A stretch of 64,000 bases of DNA from PRO6 sp035565775. Lineage in GTDB: Bacteria; Pseudomonadota; Alphaproteobacteria; Rhizobiales; Xanthobacteraceae. The DNA is taken from assembly GCA_035565775.1 (NCBI GenBank), contig DATMRW010000021.1, forward strand, positions 806,001-870,000, in the 5' to 3' direction. Below the pieces are notes generated by a model, which did not search any database, had not been told where the DNA came from, and saw only the letters and a list, made by a program, of their open reading frames with translations. Both the position numbers and the translations under genes were made by a program. Shown here in pieces: positions 53,661-62,246 of this stretch. The first letter of the stretch is position 1, and each line of letters begins with the position of its first letter.

Positions 53661-55436
53661 TCATTTTCCGGCAGGCGATGCCGAAGCCTGCACCGCATCG
53701 GCCTTCGCCATTTCCCGCAGCGTGAAGCGTTTCAGCTTGCCGGTCTGCGTTTTCGGCAACTGGTCGAGAAAGGCAACCGCGCGCGGATATTTGTAGGGCG
53801 CGATCTCGCGCTTCACATGCGCCTGCAATTCGGCGACCAGGGCCTCGCTCGCCGCCACGCCGGGCCGCAGCACGACATAGGCCTTGACGATGGTGCCGCG
53901 CGCTTCATCCGGCGCGCCGACCACGCCGCATTCGGCGACCGCATCATGGGTCATCAGCGCCGCCTCGACATCCGGGCCGGCGATGTTGTAGCCGGCCGAA
54001 ACGATCATGTCGTCGGAACGCGACTGATACCAGAAGTAGCCGTCGGCATCGCGGACATAGGTGTCGCCGGTGATGTTCCAGCCATCGGCGATGTAGCGGC
54101 GCTGGCGGTCGTCGGCAAGATATCGGCAGCCGGTCGGCCCGCGCACCGCGAGCCGACCCATCTCGCCGTCCGGGCAGTCATGGCCGTCGTCGTCGATCAC
54201 CTTCGCCTCATAGCCCGGCACCGCCTTTCCGGTCGCGCCGGGCCGGATCTCGTTCTCTACCGCGCTGATGAAAATGTGCAGCATCTCGGTAGAGCCGATG
54301 CCGTCCATCAGGCGAATGCCGGTCGCGGCGAGCCATGCGTCATAGGTCGCCTTGGGCAGGGTCTCGCCAGCGGAGACGCATTTGCGCAGCGAGGCGACGT
54401 CGAAATCTTTCACCTTCGGCGTCATCGCGCGGTACGCCGTCGGGGCCGTGAAGCACACCGTGACGCGATGCCTCGCGATCGCCGCCAGCATCTCGTCGGG
54501 CCCGAGCTTGTCCATCACCACAAAGGACGCGCCGACATGCAGCGGGAACAGCACGCCGCCGAACCCGAACGTGAAGGCCAGCGGGGCGGAGCTGATGAAG
54601 CGGTCGCTTGCAGTCGCGCGCAGCACGTTGGCGGCATAGGCATCGCACACCGCCAGCATGTCGCGATGAAAGTGCGTCGTGCCCTTCGGCTCGCCGGTGG
54701 TGCCGGACGTGAAGGCGATGAGGCACACATCGTCGGCTGCAGTCTGCACCACATCGAATGCCGGGCTCGCTCCCGCCATCAAAGCTTCCAGCGCATCAGC
54801 CTTGCCCGATCCCCAATAGATCACCCGCGCCAGTTCCGGCACCTGTGCTTTCGCCAGCTCCATCTCCTCCGCGAGCTGATGGTCGCAAAGGGCCAGCGCG
54901 ATCTTCGCCTTGCGGATCGGATAGACCAGCTCCTTGGCCCGCAGCAGCGGCATCGTCGCGACCACGACGCCGCCCGCCTTCAGCACCGCGAGATAGGTCG
55001 CCACCATCATCGGCGTGTTCGCCGAGCGCAGCAGCACGCGCCCGCCTGTAACAAGGCCGCAATCATGAACCAGCACATTGGCGATGCGGTTCACCTCGCT
55101 CTGCAGTTCGCGGTAGGTGAAGCGTCGATCCGCGCCGATCATGCAGATGGCGTCGCCATGCCCGTCTTCGACCCAGTGATCGAGGAAGCGGCTGACGCAA
55201 TTGATCCGCTGCGGATAGTTCAGCTCCGGCAGGGCGAAAATGAAATCGGGCCACAGTTCGCGCGGCGGCAGATTATCGCGCGCGAACGTATCGACATGAG
55301 CGGTATACGAAATGGCCCCTTGCGGGCGGCCGGGCGGGCTTTGCGCTGTCTCTGCACGCGGCGGCTCGCCTTGCGGCACATGGCCCGCAGGGCGGGCGTC
55401 GAGCGGATCCTTGCCGATCTCGATCATGGTGGCCAT
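53661..55436 (-). CDS. Benzoate-CoA ligase family protein, 2-aminobenzoate-CoA ligase-like
   Basis: AMP-forming acyl-CoA synthetase of 591 residues. The ATP motif FTSGTTGEPKG is followed by DGIGSTEMLHIF (A5), DGWNITGD (A7) and the C-terminal PKTQTGKLKR with the catalytic lysine (A10). The N-terminal segment SYTAHVDTFARDNLPP resembles aryl-CoA ligases annotated as 2-aminobenzoate-CoA ligase. It probably activates an aromatic acid for CoA-linked catabolism. The ATG at 55436 follows AGGGAG, and a candidate MarR operator is 37 bases upstream. RidA follows after ten bases. Confidence 0.86.
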   Translation of the reverse strand: MATMIEIGKDPLDARPAGHVPQGEPPRAETAQSPPGRPQGAISYTAHVDTFARDNLPPRELWPDFIFALPELNYPQRINCVSRFLDHWVEDGHGDAICMIGADRRFTYRELQSEVNRIANVLVHDCGLVTGGRVLLRSANTPMMVATYLAVLKAGGVVVATMPLLRAKELVYPIRKAKIALALCDHQLAEEMELAKAQVPELARVIYWGSGKADALEALMAGASPAFDVVQTAADDVCLIAFTSGTTGEPKGTTHFHRDMLAVCDAYAANVLRATASDRFISSAPLAFTFGFGGVLFPLHVGASFVVMDKLGPDEMLAAIARHRVTVCFTAPTAYRAMTPKVKDFDVASLRKCVSAGETLPKATYDAWLAATGIRLMDGIGSTEMLHIFISAVENEIRPGATGKAVPGYEAKVIDDDGHDCPDGEMGRLAVRGPTGCRYLADDRQRRYIADGWNITGDTYVRDADGYFWYQSRSDDMIVSAGYNIAGPDVEAALMTHDAVAECGVVGAPDEARGTIVKAYVVLRPGVAASEALVAELQAHVKREIAPYKYPRAVAFLDQLPKTQTGKLKRFTLREMAKADAVQASASPAGK

Positions 55437-55472
55437 TCTGCGCTCCCTGAGCACGATGCCGCACGCGAAACA

Positions 55473-55488
55473 TTTTAATCCTAAAGTA
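55473..55488. promoter_or_regulatory. Candidate MarR operator, site 1 (CoA ligase-RidA unit)
   Basis: TTTTAATCCTAAAGTA. It shares TTTTAA, a 3-base spacer and TAAAGTA with site 3 (62247-62262), which lies in front of the MarR-fused flavin reductase gene. Located 37 bases upstream of the ligase start codon. Confidence 0.5.
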
Positions 55489-55535
55489 ATTTTTCGCAAG
55501 GCCGGCGCTGGCGTTTTTTGTTTCCGGGTTCCCCG

Positions 55536-56372
55536 TCAGTTTCCCTGAAAGACCGGCCTGACCTTCTTGGAGAACGCCTCGAAGGCGCGGGCGAAATCTT
55601 CCGTGGTCATGCAGAGCGCCTGCGCCACCGCCTCAGCCTCGATCGCCTCTTCGACCGACATCGCCCATTCCATCGCCAGCATCCGCTTGGTCATGGTGTT
55701 GGCGAAGGTCGGCCCCTGGGCAATGTCGCGGGCGAGATTGCGCGCCTGCGCCAATACTTCTGCCGGTGTGACGATGCGGCTGAAGAAGCCCCAGCGCTCG
55801 CCTTCCTCCGCGGTCATGAAGCGCCCGGTATAGAGCAGCTCCGAGGCCCGCGACTGGCCGATGATGCGCGGCAGGATCGCGCACGCGCCCATGTCGCAGC
55901 CGGCCAGCCCGACCTTGTTGAACAGGAACGCGACCTTTGCCCCGCTTGCCGCAAGGCGCATGTCGGACGCCATCGCGATGATCGCGCCGGCCCCCGCACA
56001 GATGCCCTCGACCGCCGCGACGATCGGCTGCGGCGCCGCCCGCATCGCCTTGACGAGATCGCCGGTCATCCGCGTGAAGGCGGTCAGCCCCTTGGTGTCC
56101 ATCTCGATCAGGGGACCAATGATCTCGAACACGTCGCCACCGGACGAAAAATTGCCGCCCGCGCCGGTGACGACCACCGCTTTCACCTCGTCATCGAATG
56201 CGCAGGCGCGAAAGAAATCCGTCAGCTCGCGATAGCTCTCGAAGGTCAACGGATTTTTGCGGTCCGGCCGGTTCAGCGTGATGGTCGCGACCCGATCGAC
56301 CACCGCCAGCAAAAAATGCTTTGGCGTATAGTTCGACAGCGGCAGCGTGACGGGATTGGCGGGCGTGTTCAT
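55536..56372 (-). CDS. Enoyl-CoA hydratase/isomerase family protein
   Basis: Crotonase-fold enzyme of 278 residues. The oxyanion-hole segments are GGNFSSGGDVFE and EGICAGAGAIIAMASDMRLAA. The usual catalytic glutamate region reads VGLAGCDMGACAILPRIIG, where one of the two canonical glutamates is replaced by CDMG, so hydration chemistry may be altered or the reaction may be an isomerisation, hydrolysis or ring cleavage. GGAGG precedes the ATG at 56372. It follows the SDR gene in the same direction and belongs to the aromatic cluster. Confidence 0.86.
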   Translation of the reverse strand: MNTPANPVTLPLSNYTPKHFLLAVVDRVATITLNRPDRKNPLTFESYRELTDFFRACAFDDEVKAVVVTGAGGNFSSGGDVFEIIGPLIEMDTKGLTAFTRMTGDLVKAMRAAPQPIVAAVEGICAGAGAIIAMASDMRLAASGAKVAFLFNKVGLAGCDMGACAILPRIIGQSRASELLYTGRFMTAEEGERWGFFSRIVTPAEVLAQARNLARDIAQGPTFANTMTKRMLAMEWAMSVEEAIEAEAVAQALCMTTEDFARAFEAFSKKVRPVFQGN

Positions 56373-56416
56373 GGAGCCTCCGTTAGTTGGCGCGCAGCGG
56401 CCAATCGTGCCGCCGC

Positions 56417-57178
56417 TCAGATTTCTCCCCCGGCGACGGCGATCGCCTGGCCGGTGATCGCCGAAGCACCGTCGCCGCAGAGCCACAGCACCGTGTCGGC
56501 GACCTCGGCCGGCGCGATCAGGCGGCGGGATGGATTGTGTTTCGTCAGCTCCGCCGCCGCCTCCTCGCGGCTGCGGCCGGTCTTGCGCATGATGATGTCG
56601 ATGCTGCCGGCAACGAGATCGGTATCGGTGAAGCCGGGGCATACCGCGTTCACCGTCACGCCCGAGGCCGCGACTTCCTGTGCGAGGGCGCGCACGAGGC
56701 CGACCACCGCGTGCTTGGCGGCGCAGTAGGCGCTGACATAGGGATAGCCCTTGAGCCCCGCGGTCGAGGCGACCGCGACGATCCGGCCGTGGCGGCGGGC
56801 AACCATCGACGGCAGCACGGCCTGTGCGGCGTGCAGCACGCCCATCAGATTGACGTCCAGCATCCGCCTCATCAGCGCGGCATCCATTTTCTGAAACGGC
56901 GCGGATTCCGCCGCCCCTGCATTGGCGATCAGGCTGTCGACGGGCTGGCGCTCAGCCGCCTCCGCAATCGCAGCCTGCATCGCCGCGGCGTCGGTGACGT
57001 CGGCGACCGCAATGGCATGGGCAAAGCCCGCGGCCACCACGGCCTCAAGTGCCTCCGCGCTGCGCCCGAGCACAGTCACCGTCGCGCCTGCCTGCGCGAG
57101 CGAGGCCGCGACAGCCCGGCCGATGCCCCGGCCACCGCCGGTCACAAGCACGTGATGAGATCGCGTCCGCGTGGGCAT
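56417..57178 (-). CDS. SDR family oxidoreductase (3-hydroxyacyl-CoA dehydrogenase-like)
   Basis: Classical SDR of 253 residues. The cofactor loop TGGGRGIG is at 13-20, NAG at 86-88, catalytic Ser138, Tyr151 and Lys155. The C-terminus ends IAVAGGEI. Similar SDRs in CoA-linked aromatic pathways oxidise 3-hydroxyacyl-CoA or cyclic hydroxyacyl-CoA intermediates. The ATG at 57178 has GGGGAAGCGGA upstream. It is divergent from the alpha/beta hydrolase gene, and the shared region contains a candidate MarR site. Confidence 0.87.
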   Translation of the reverse strand: MPTRTRSHHVLVTGGGRGIGRAVAASLAQAGATVTVLGRSAEALEAVVAAGFAHAIAVADVTDAAAMQAAIAEAAERQPVDSLIANAGAAESAPFQKMDAALMRRMLDVNLMGVLHAAQAVLPSMVARRHGRIVAVASTAGLKGYPYVSAYCAAKHAVVGLVRALAQEVAASGVTVNAVCPGFTDTDLVAGSIDIIMRKTGRSREEAAAELTKHNPSRRLIAPAEVADTVLWLCGDGASAITGQAIAVAGGEI

Positions 57179-57225
57179 TCCGCTTCCCCGGCTGGCTTTT
57201 CTGGATGAGCCTTTCGGAAAATATA

Positions 57226-57241
57226 TTTTAAGCTTCAAACG
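57226..57241. promoter_or_regulatory. Candidate MarR operator, site 2 (SDR/hydrolase divergent region)
   Basis: TTTTAAGCTTCAAACG, the same layout as sites 1 and 3 but with a weaker right half (TCAAACG instead of TAAAGTA). It lies 48 bases upstream of the SDR start. A further TTAA-CGCC-TTAA repeat is at about 57288-57299 in the same region. Confidence 0.42.
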
Positions 57242-57356
57242 TTGGCAAGGAGCGATGCCTGTTTCAAAATCCGCCTGCGCCGCAATGCTTAACGCCTTAA
57301 ATTATCACTTTTCATATAATTCTGGACTGCTAGAGTTGCGCGAAAGCTGCTCACGG

Positions 57357-58214
57357 ATGCCGCCCATGACCCTGACCCCGCCCCTCAAACCCGCCTCGAT
57401 CGCCTCGCTGATCACGCCCGACCACCGCTTCACCTATGAGGCGGCCGGCAGTGCCCATCACACGCCGCTGGTCTTTCTCCACGGCATTGGCGGCGCCGCC
57501 CGCGCATGGCGCGAGCAGCTCGTCTTTTTCGGCGAGCGCTACCACGCAATCGCATGGGACATGCCGGGCTATGGCGGCTCGAAGCCGCTCGATGCAACCA
57601 GCATCGGCACGCTCGCCGGCGCGCTGAAGGATTTTCTCGCGAATGTCGGCGCAAAGCGCCCCGTTCTCGTCGGCCACTCCATCGGCGGCATGATCGTTCA
57701 ACAGCTGTTGGCGGATCACCCCGAGATCGCAGGCGGCGCCGTGCTGGCCCAGACCAGCCCGGCCTTCGGCAAGGCCGATGGCGACTGGCAGAAGGCCTTC
57801 ATCGATGCCCGCTTCGGCCCGCTCGATCGCGGCGCGACGATGGAGGACATGGCCCCGTCCATCGTCAGCGAACTCGTCGGCGATGCGCCGGACGTGGCCG
57901 GTTGCGAGGTCGCGCGCGACTGCATGGCTTCGGTCCCCGAAGCGACCTATCGTGCCACCGTCACCGCGCTGCTCGGTTTCGACCAGCGCGCGGCCCTCGC
58001 CAACATCACCGTGCCCGTGCTGGTTCTTGCCGGCGAGAAGGACACCAACGCCCCGGCGCCGATGATGGCGAAAATGGCCACCTTCATTCCCGGCGCGCAG
58101 GCGGTCGAACTGCCCGGCGCCGGCCATCTTGCCAATCTCGAGCAGCCGCAGGCGTTCAACGCCGCGCTCGACCGGTTTCTCAGCACAGCTTCATTCGGAA
58201 GGCCCGCATCATGA
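57357..58214 (+). CDS. Alpha/beta hydrolase
   Basis: Hydrolase of 285 residues (282 if the ATG at 57366 is used). The oxyanion segment is FLHGIGGAARAW (about 40-51), the nucleophile Ser108 is in VGHSIGG, an acidic residue in LAGEKDTNAP, and the catalytic His in GAGHLANLEQP. It resembles enol-lactone and C-C bond hydrolases of aromatic pathways and could hydrolyse the ring-opened product. In the nicotinate pathway an alpha/beta hydrolase (NicD) acts after NicX, but this sequence is not obviously NicD. Its stop overlaps the next start by four bases. Confidence 0.86.
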   Translation: MPPMTLTPPLKPASIASLITPDHRFTYEAAGSAHHTPLVFLHGIGGAARAWREQLVFFGERYHAIAWDMPGYGGSKPLDATSIGTLAGALKDFLANVGAKRPVLVGHSIGGMIVQQLLADHPEIAGGAVLAQTSPAFGKADGDWQKAFIDARFGPLDRGATMEDMAPSIVSELVGDAPDVAGCEVARDCMASVPEATYRATVTALLGFDQRAALANITVPVLVLAGEKDTNAPAPMMAKMATFIPGAQAVELPGAGHLANLEQPQAFNAALDRFLSTASFGRPAS

Positions 58215-59476
58215 ATGCTCCCGTGTCACTCGCCCCTGACGCGCCGATCTTCGATCCAAAAGCCTTCCGGCTGACCGAGAAGCAGGCCGAGATCATCGCC
58301 CGCGCCCGCCACCTCGGGCAGACCGTGCTTGCCGATCGCGCCCCGGACTATGATCGCGACGCGCGCTTTCCGGTCGAAAACTATCGCGACCTGCACCGCG
58401 TCGGCCTTCTCGGCATCTCGATCCCCGAGCGCCATGGCGGCCTCGGCGCCGACTACCAGACCTACGCGCTCGCCGCCGCCGAGATCGGCCGCTATTGCGG
58501 CGCGACCGCGCTGACCTGGAACATGCATGTCTGCTCGACTCTGTGGTCCGGGCCGCTCGCCGACGACCTCGACATGGATGCGGCGACCCGCGATGCACAT
58601 GAGGCGCGGCGCGCGGTTCACTATCGCCGCATCATCGACGAAGGCGCGATCTATTCGCAGCCGTTCTCGGAAGGCGGCGCGGCCGCTGCCGGCGGCGTCG
58701 CCTTCGGCACCGAGGCGCGGCCGGTCGAGGGCGGCTGGATCGTCAACGGCAAGAAGATCTTTGCCTCCCTCTCGGGCCATGCCGACTATTACGGCGTGCT
58801 CTGCACCGAGGTTGCCGAGGGCGCCAAGGCCTCGCGGCGCAACACGCTGTATCTGGCGATCTCGGCGAAATCCGAAGGCGTCTCCGTCGTCGGCGACTGG
58901 GACCCGCTCGGCATGCGCGGCACGGTTTCGCGCACGCTCATCTTCAAGGACGTGTTCGTGCCGGACGAAGGCGCCCTGATGCCGCGCGGTGTGTATTTTC
59001 AGGCCGCGTCGCGCTGGCCGCACATGTTTCTGACCCTGTCGCCGACCTATATGGGCCTCGCGCAGGGCGCCTACGACTTCACCGTCAAATACCTCCGCGG
59101 CGAGGTGCCGGGCATGCCGCCGGTCAAGCGGCGCATGTATCCGACCAAGCAGATCGCGGTCGCGCAGATGCGGATCAAGCTCGAACAGATCAAGACGCTG
59201 TGGTTTCAGGCGGTCACCGAGGCCTGCGCCAACCCGACCAAGGACCAGGTGCTGCGCGCCTATGCGGCGCAGTATTCCACCATGGAAGGCGCGAACGAGA
59301 TCGCGACGCTGGCGATCCGCACCTGCGGCGGACAGGCGATGCTGAAATCGCTGCCGCTGGAGCGGATGTATCGCGACAGCCGCTGCGGTGCGCTGATGCT
59401 GCCGTGGACCGCGGAGCTGTGCCTCGACCGCATGGGCCGCGACACGCTCTACGAGGCCGGCGAAACGGACGAGTGA
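58211..59476 (+). CDS. Acyl-CoA dehydrogenase-fold flavoprotein lacking the canonical catalytic glutamate
   Basis: Protein of 421 residues with the three ACAD domains: N-terminal helices (ISIPERHGGLGAD), the central beta domain (EGGWIVNGKKIFASLSGHADYY, PLGMRGTVSRTLIF) and the C-terminal helical bundle. Where dehydrogenases have YEGT with the catalytic base, this protein reads LPWT (Pro398, Trp399, Thr400). The alternative isovaleryl-type glutamate is also absent (WPHMFL). This pattern fits flavin-dependent monooxygenases of the ACAD fold, which need reduced flavin; a flavin reductase is encoded 3 kb away. A dehydrogenase with another base is not excluded. Confidence 0.82.
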   Translation: MNAPVSLAPDAPIFDPKAFRLTEKQAEIIARARHLGQTVLADRAPDYDRDARFPVENYRDLHRVGLLGISIPERHGGLGADYQTYALAAAEIGRYCGATALTWNMHVCSTLWSGPLADDLDMDAATRDAHEARRAVHYRRIIDEGAIYSQPFSEGGAAAAGGVAFGTEARPVEGGWIVNGKKIFASLSGHADYYGVLCTEVAEGAKASRRNTLYLAISAKSEGVSVVGDWDPLGMRGTVSRTLIFKDVFVPDEGALMPRGVYFQAASRWPHMFLTLSPTYMGLAQGAYDFTVKYLRGEVPGMPPVKRRMYPTKQIAVAQMRIKLEQIKTLWFQAVTEACANPTKDQVLRAYAAQYSTMEGANEIATLAIRTCGGQAMLKSLPLERMYRDSRCGALMLPWTAELCLDRMGRDTLYEAGETDE

Positions 59477-59492
59477 TTTTTCGGCGGGCTCG

Positions 59493-59525
59493 CCTCCGGC
59501 GCGCTTGAAGCAAAGGCGCCGGAGG
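59493..59525 (+). repeat. Perfect 10-bp hairpin between ACAD-like and CoA ligase genes
   Basis: CCTCCGGCGC (59493-59502) and GCGCCGGAGG (59516-59525) enclose a 13-base loop and are followed by GTTTA. In a 97-base intergenic gap of otherwise collinear genes it may attenuate read-through. Confidence 0.45.
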
Positions 59526-59573
59526 GTTTACGTCAGCCCCGAAGCAACACTCACGAACCAGGAACAATGTGAC

Positions 59574-61085
59574 GTGGACCTCTCCGACCTCATCGCCCGC
59601 AACGCCGCCTTCACGCCAGACAAGCCCGCCCTGCGGTTCGAGGGGGCGGTTCTGAGCTATGCCGACTTCGACGCGCGGATCGGGGCGCTGGCCGCCTCGC
59701 TGAAGAGCGACTACGGCGTTGCGCGCGGCGACCGGATTGCGATCCTCAGCCTTAACCGGCCGGACTATCTGGTGGCGCTCTATGCCTGCGCCCGGCTCGG
59801 CGCGATGCTGGTGCCGCTGAACTGGCGGCTCGCCATTCCCGAGCAGCTGTTCATCCTCGCCGATGCCTCAGTCAAGGTCGTGCTGCTGGAAAAAGCCTTC
59901 GCCGACATCCTGCCGCCGCTCGTCGCCAGCATGCCGCAGGCAAAAATCATCGGCCTCGACTTCGCCCCGGCGGGTGCGGCATCGATCGATGAGGCGATCG
60001 CCGATGCCAGCGGCGACGGGCGCAACCCGCATACCGATCTGACGTGCCCGCTGCTCATCGTCTACACCTCCGGCACCACCGGCCGCCCCAAGGGCGCGGT
60101 GCTGCGGCAGGAAGCGTTGATGTGGAACGGGGTGATGAGCCAGCACATGCACGCGCTCACCTCCGCCGATCACGTCCTCACCGTGCTGCCGTTCTTCCAT
60201 GTCGGCGGGCTGAACATCCAGACCACGCCCGCGCTGCATCACGGCGCAACGGTGACGATCCACTCGCGCTTCGCCCCGGGTGCGACGCTGAAGGCGATCA
60301 CCGATGATCGGCCGACGCTCACCGTACTGGTGCCCGCCACCATTCAGGCCGTCACCGATCATCCCGACTGGGCCAGCACCGATCTGTCATGCCTGAGGGC
60401 GGTTTCGACCGGCTCCTCGGTCGTACCGCCGCAACTGATCGAACGCATCACCACGCGGAAAATTCCGGTGCTGCAGGTCTATGGCTCGACCGAGACCTGC
60501 CCGATCTCGATCTATACGCGGATCGGCGGGAAGGCGCCCTCGCCGGAAACCACTGGCCTGCCCGGCCTGTTCTGCGAGGCCAAGGTCGTGGACGAAACCG
60601 GCGCGGAGGTTGCGGCCGGCAGCGTCGGGGAAATTTTGCTGCGCGGGCCGAATGTATTCTTCGAATACTGGGGCAATGCGGAGGCGACGAGCGCGGCACT
60701 CAGGGACGGCTGGTTTCGCACCGGCGATCTCGCGAGCCGCGACGAAGCTGGATATTTTTATGTCCGCGACCGCAAGACCAACATGATCATCTCCGGCGGC
60801 GAGAACATCTATCCCGCCGAAGTCGAGCGCGTGCTGCTGGAGCACCCCTCCGTCGCCGATTGCGGCGTGGTCGGCCGGCCGGACGACAAATGGCAGGAAG
60901 TCGCCGTCGCCTATGTCGTGCTGCGGACAGACTGCGCCTGCGATGCGGCAACGCTGCAAAGCCATGTCGGCGCCCAGCTGGCGCGCTTCAAGGTGCCGCG
61001 CGAAGTGGTGTTCGTCGATGACCTGCCGCGCACCGCGCTCGGCAAGGTCCAGCACTTTGTGCTGAAGCGGCAAGGCGGGGCATAA
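59574..61085 (+). CDS. AMP-binding acyl/aryl-CoA ligase
   Basis: Acyl-adenylate-forming ligase of 503 residues. Core motifs are VYTSGTTGRPKG (A3), VYGSTETCP (A5), GWFRTGD (A7), DRKTNMIISGGENIYPAEVE (A8) and PRTALGKVQ with the catalytic lysine (A10). It resembles fatty-acyl/4-coumarate CoA ligases more than the benzoate-CoA ligase at 53661-55436. The GTG at 59574 gives MDLSDLIARNAAFTPDKPAL, the usual family start; a TTG at 59505 is less likely. Two ligases in one cluster suggest two CoA activation steps or two substrates. Confidence 0.87.
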   Translation: MDLSDLIARNAAFTPDKPALRFEGAVLSYADFDARIGALAASLKSDYGVARGDRIAILSLNRPDYLVALYACARLGAMLVPLNWRLAIPEQLFILADASVKVVLLEKAFADILPPLVASMPQAKIIGLDFAPAGAASIDEAIADASGDGRNPHTDLTCPLLIVYTSGTTGRPKGAVLRQEALMWNGVMSQHMHALTSADHVLTVLPFFHVGGLNIQTTPALHHGATVTIHSRFAPGATLKAITDDRPTLTVLVPATIQAVTDHPDWASTDLSCLRAVSTGSSVVPPQLIERITTRKIPVLQVYGSTETCPISIYTRIGGKAPSPETTGLPGLFCEAKVVDETGAEVAAGSVGEILLRGPNVFFEYWGNAEATSAALRDGWFRTGDLASRDEAGYFYVRDRKTNMIISGGENIYPAEVERVLLEHPSVADCGVVGRPDDKWQEVAVAYVVLRTDCACDAATLQSHVGAQLARFKVPREVVFVDDLPRTALGKVQHFVLKRQGGA

Positions 61086-61129
61086 CCCGGCGACCGCCGT
61101 ACAGGTTATGTTGATGACCGCCCGCAGGC

Positions 61130-62176
61130 TCAGCCAAAAACGTCCTGCAACTCGCCGTCGCGGACGACGGTGACGCCGTCGAGCTCGATGGTCGTGCCCA
61201 TCATCGGCAGATCGAAGTGGCCGGCGGTGAAGCGGCCGGCGAATTCATTGGCGCCGGTCGAGAACAGAAAATTGCCGGCGACCGCGCGGATCTCGGTGCC
61301 GTTGGTGTCGCGCTGGTCGTACATCGTCAGCGCTTCATACCGCGCGCGCCGATTCATGCCGAAGCCGACATGGGACACCGCATAGGCTTCGCGATCGCCC
61401 CAGGCGGCGAGATAGGCGCGCATCATCATGGCGTCGGCGCCCTCGCCTTCGAGATCGGTCACATAGTCGTCCTTCAGCGTCATCCGCACCGGCGCGGTCA
61501 AATAGCGCTTGAAGGTGAGGTTGATGTCGCCGGGCGCCATCACCAGCGTGCCGTTGACCCCGCCGCTCTTGGGGAAGCTGACGACAATGCCGCCCGGCCA
61601 ATGCGCCAGCGTGCCGGGCTTTTCGGTCCAGCCCCAAATGCCGACCGTCGGCGCGCCGACCATATCGACATCGAGATCGGTCCCCGCCTTGGAGGTGACG
61701 CGCATCCGCTTCGTGCCGCGCAGCATCTTGACCGCGGCGCGGACCTGCTTTTCCAGCGCCGGATCGGGCACCATGCGCTCGAGCGCTTCGGGGTGCTCGT
61801 TCGACACGACGAGAATGCGCGAGCCGCTCTTCAGAATCTCCGGCGTCTCGGGAGCATGCATCAAGCCCTCGATGGTGCAGTCGACCACGAAACCGGCCTG
61901 CTGCAGCGCGCTGACGACCGGACCGAGCCGGCCGATCGCCTCACTCGCGCCGGTGGAGCGCACCGGCACCACCTGCCGATTGCGCGGCGTCGGCACCACA
62001 ATGTGAAAGGGCTTTGCGCCAAGCCGCATCAAGGCGAGTTCGGCGAGGTGGACGTTCAGCGCCCGCGACTGGGTTTCGGAGAGGATCGCCGCGGTATCGC
62101 CCGGCTTCACCGCGCAGCGTTCAAAGATCTCGCAAAAGGCGTCAATCCACTTGGCCTCGATCCGATCAGCCAGCAT
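61130..62176 (-). CDS. 2,5-dihydroxypyridine 5,6-dioxygenase-like protein (NicX family)
   Basis: Non-haem Fe(II) ring-cleavage dioxygenase homologue of 348 residues (NicX of Pseudomonas putida is about 350). The iron ligands are conserved and collinear: His269 in SHVGFG, His320 and Asp322 in GHFDLP, matching His265, His318 and Asp320 of NicX (from memory). Other shared stretches are RVTSKAGTDLD, HWPGG and AGNFLFSTGAN. NicX converts 2,5-dihydroxypyridine to N-formylmaleamate; the substrate here may differ, since no nicA/B/C genes are near. The ATG at 62176 follows GGAGAG. Confidence 0.84.
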   Translation of the reverse strand: MLADRIEAKWIDAFCEIFERCAVKPGDTAAILSETQSRALNVHLAELALMRLGAKPFHIVVPTPRNRQVVPVRSTGASEAIGRLGPVVSALQQAGFVVDCTIEGLMHAPETPEILKSGSRILVVSNEHPEALERMVPDPALEKQVRAAVKMLRGTKRMRVTSKAGTDLDVDMVGAPTVGIWGWTEKPGTLAHWPGGIVVSFPKSGGVNGTLVMAPGDINLTFKRYLTAPVRMTLKDDYVTDLEGEGADAMMMRAYLAAWGDREAYAVSHVGFGMNRRARYEALTMYDQRDTNGTEIRAVAGNFLFSTGANEFAGRFTAGHFDLPMMGTTIELDGVTVVRDGELQDVFG

Positions 62177-62246
62177 GCTTCCATCTCTCCGGGTGGTACA
62201 TCGCGATTGGATTATAGGTGCCGCCATGATACATGAAAAGGAATAC

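Noticed and set aside
53817..55478. 553-codon open frame antisense to the CoA ligase
   Set aside because: No recognisable motif; the ligase motifs on the minus strand are complete.
61130..62176. NicX homologue taken as proof of nicotinate degradation
   Set aside because: Nicotinate hydroxylase and NicC/D/E/F genes are absent from the window, so only the enzyme class, not the pathway, can be called.
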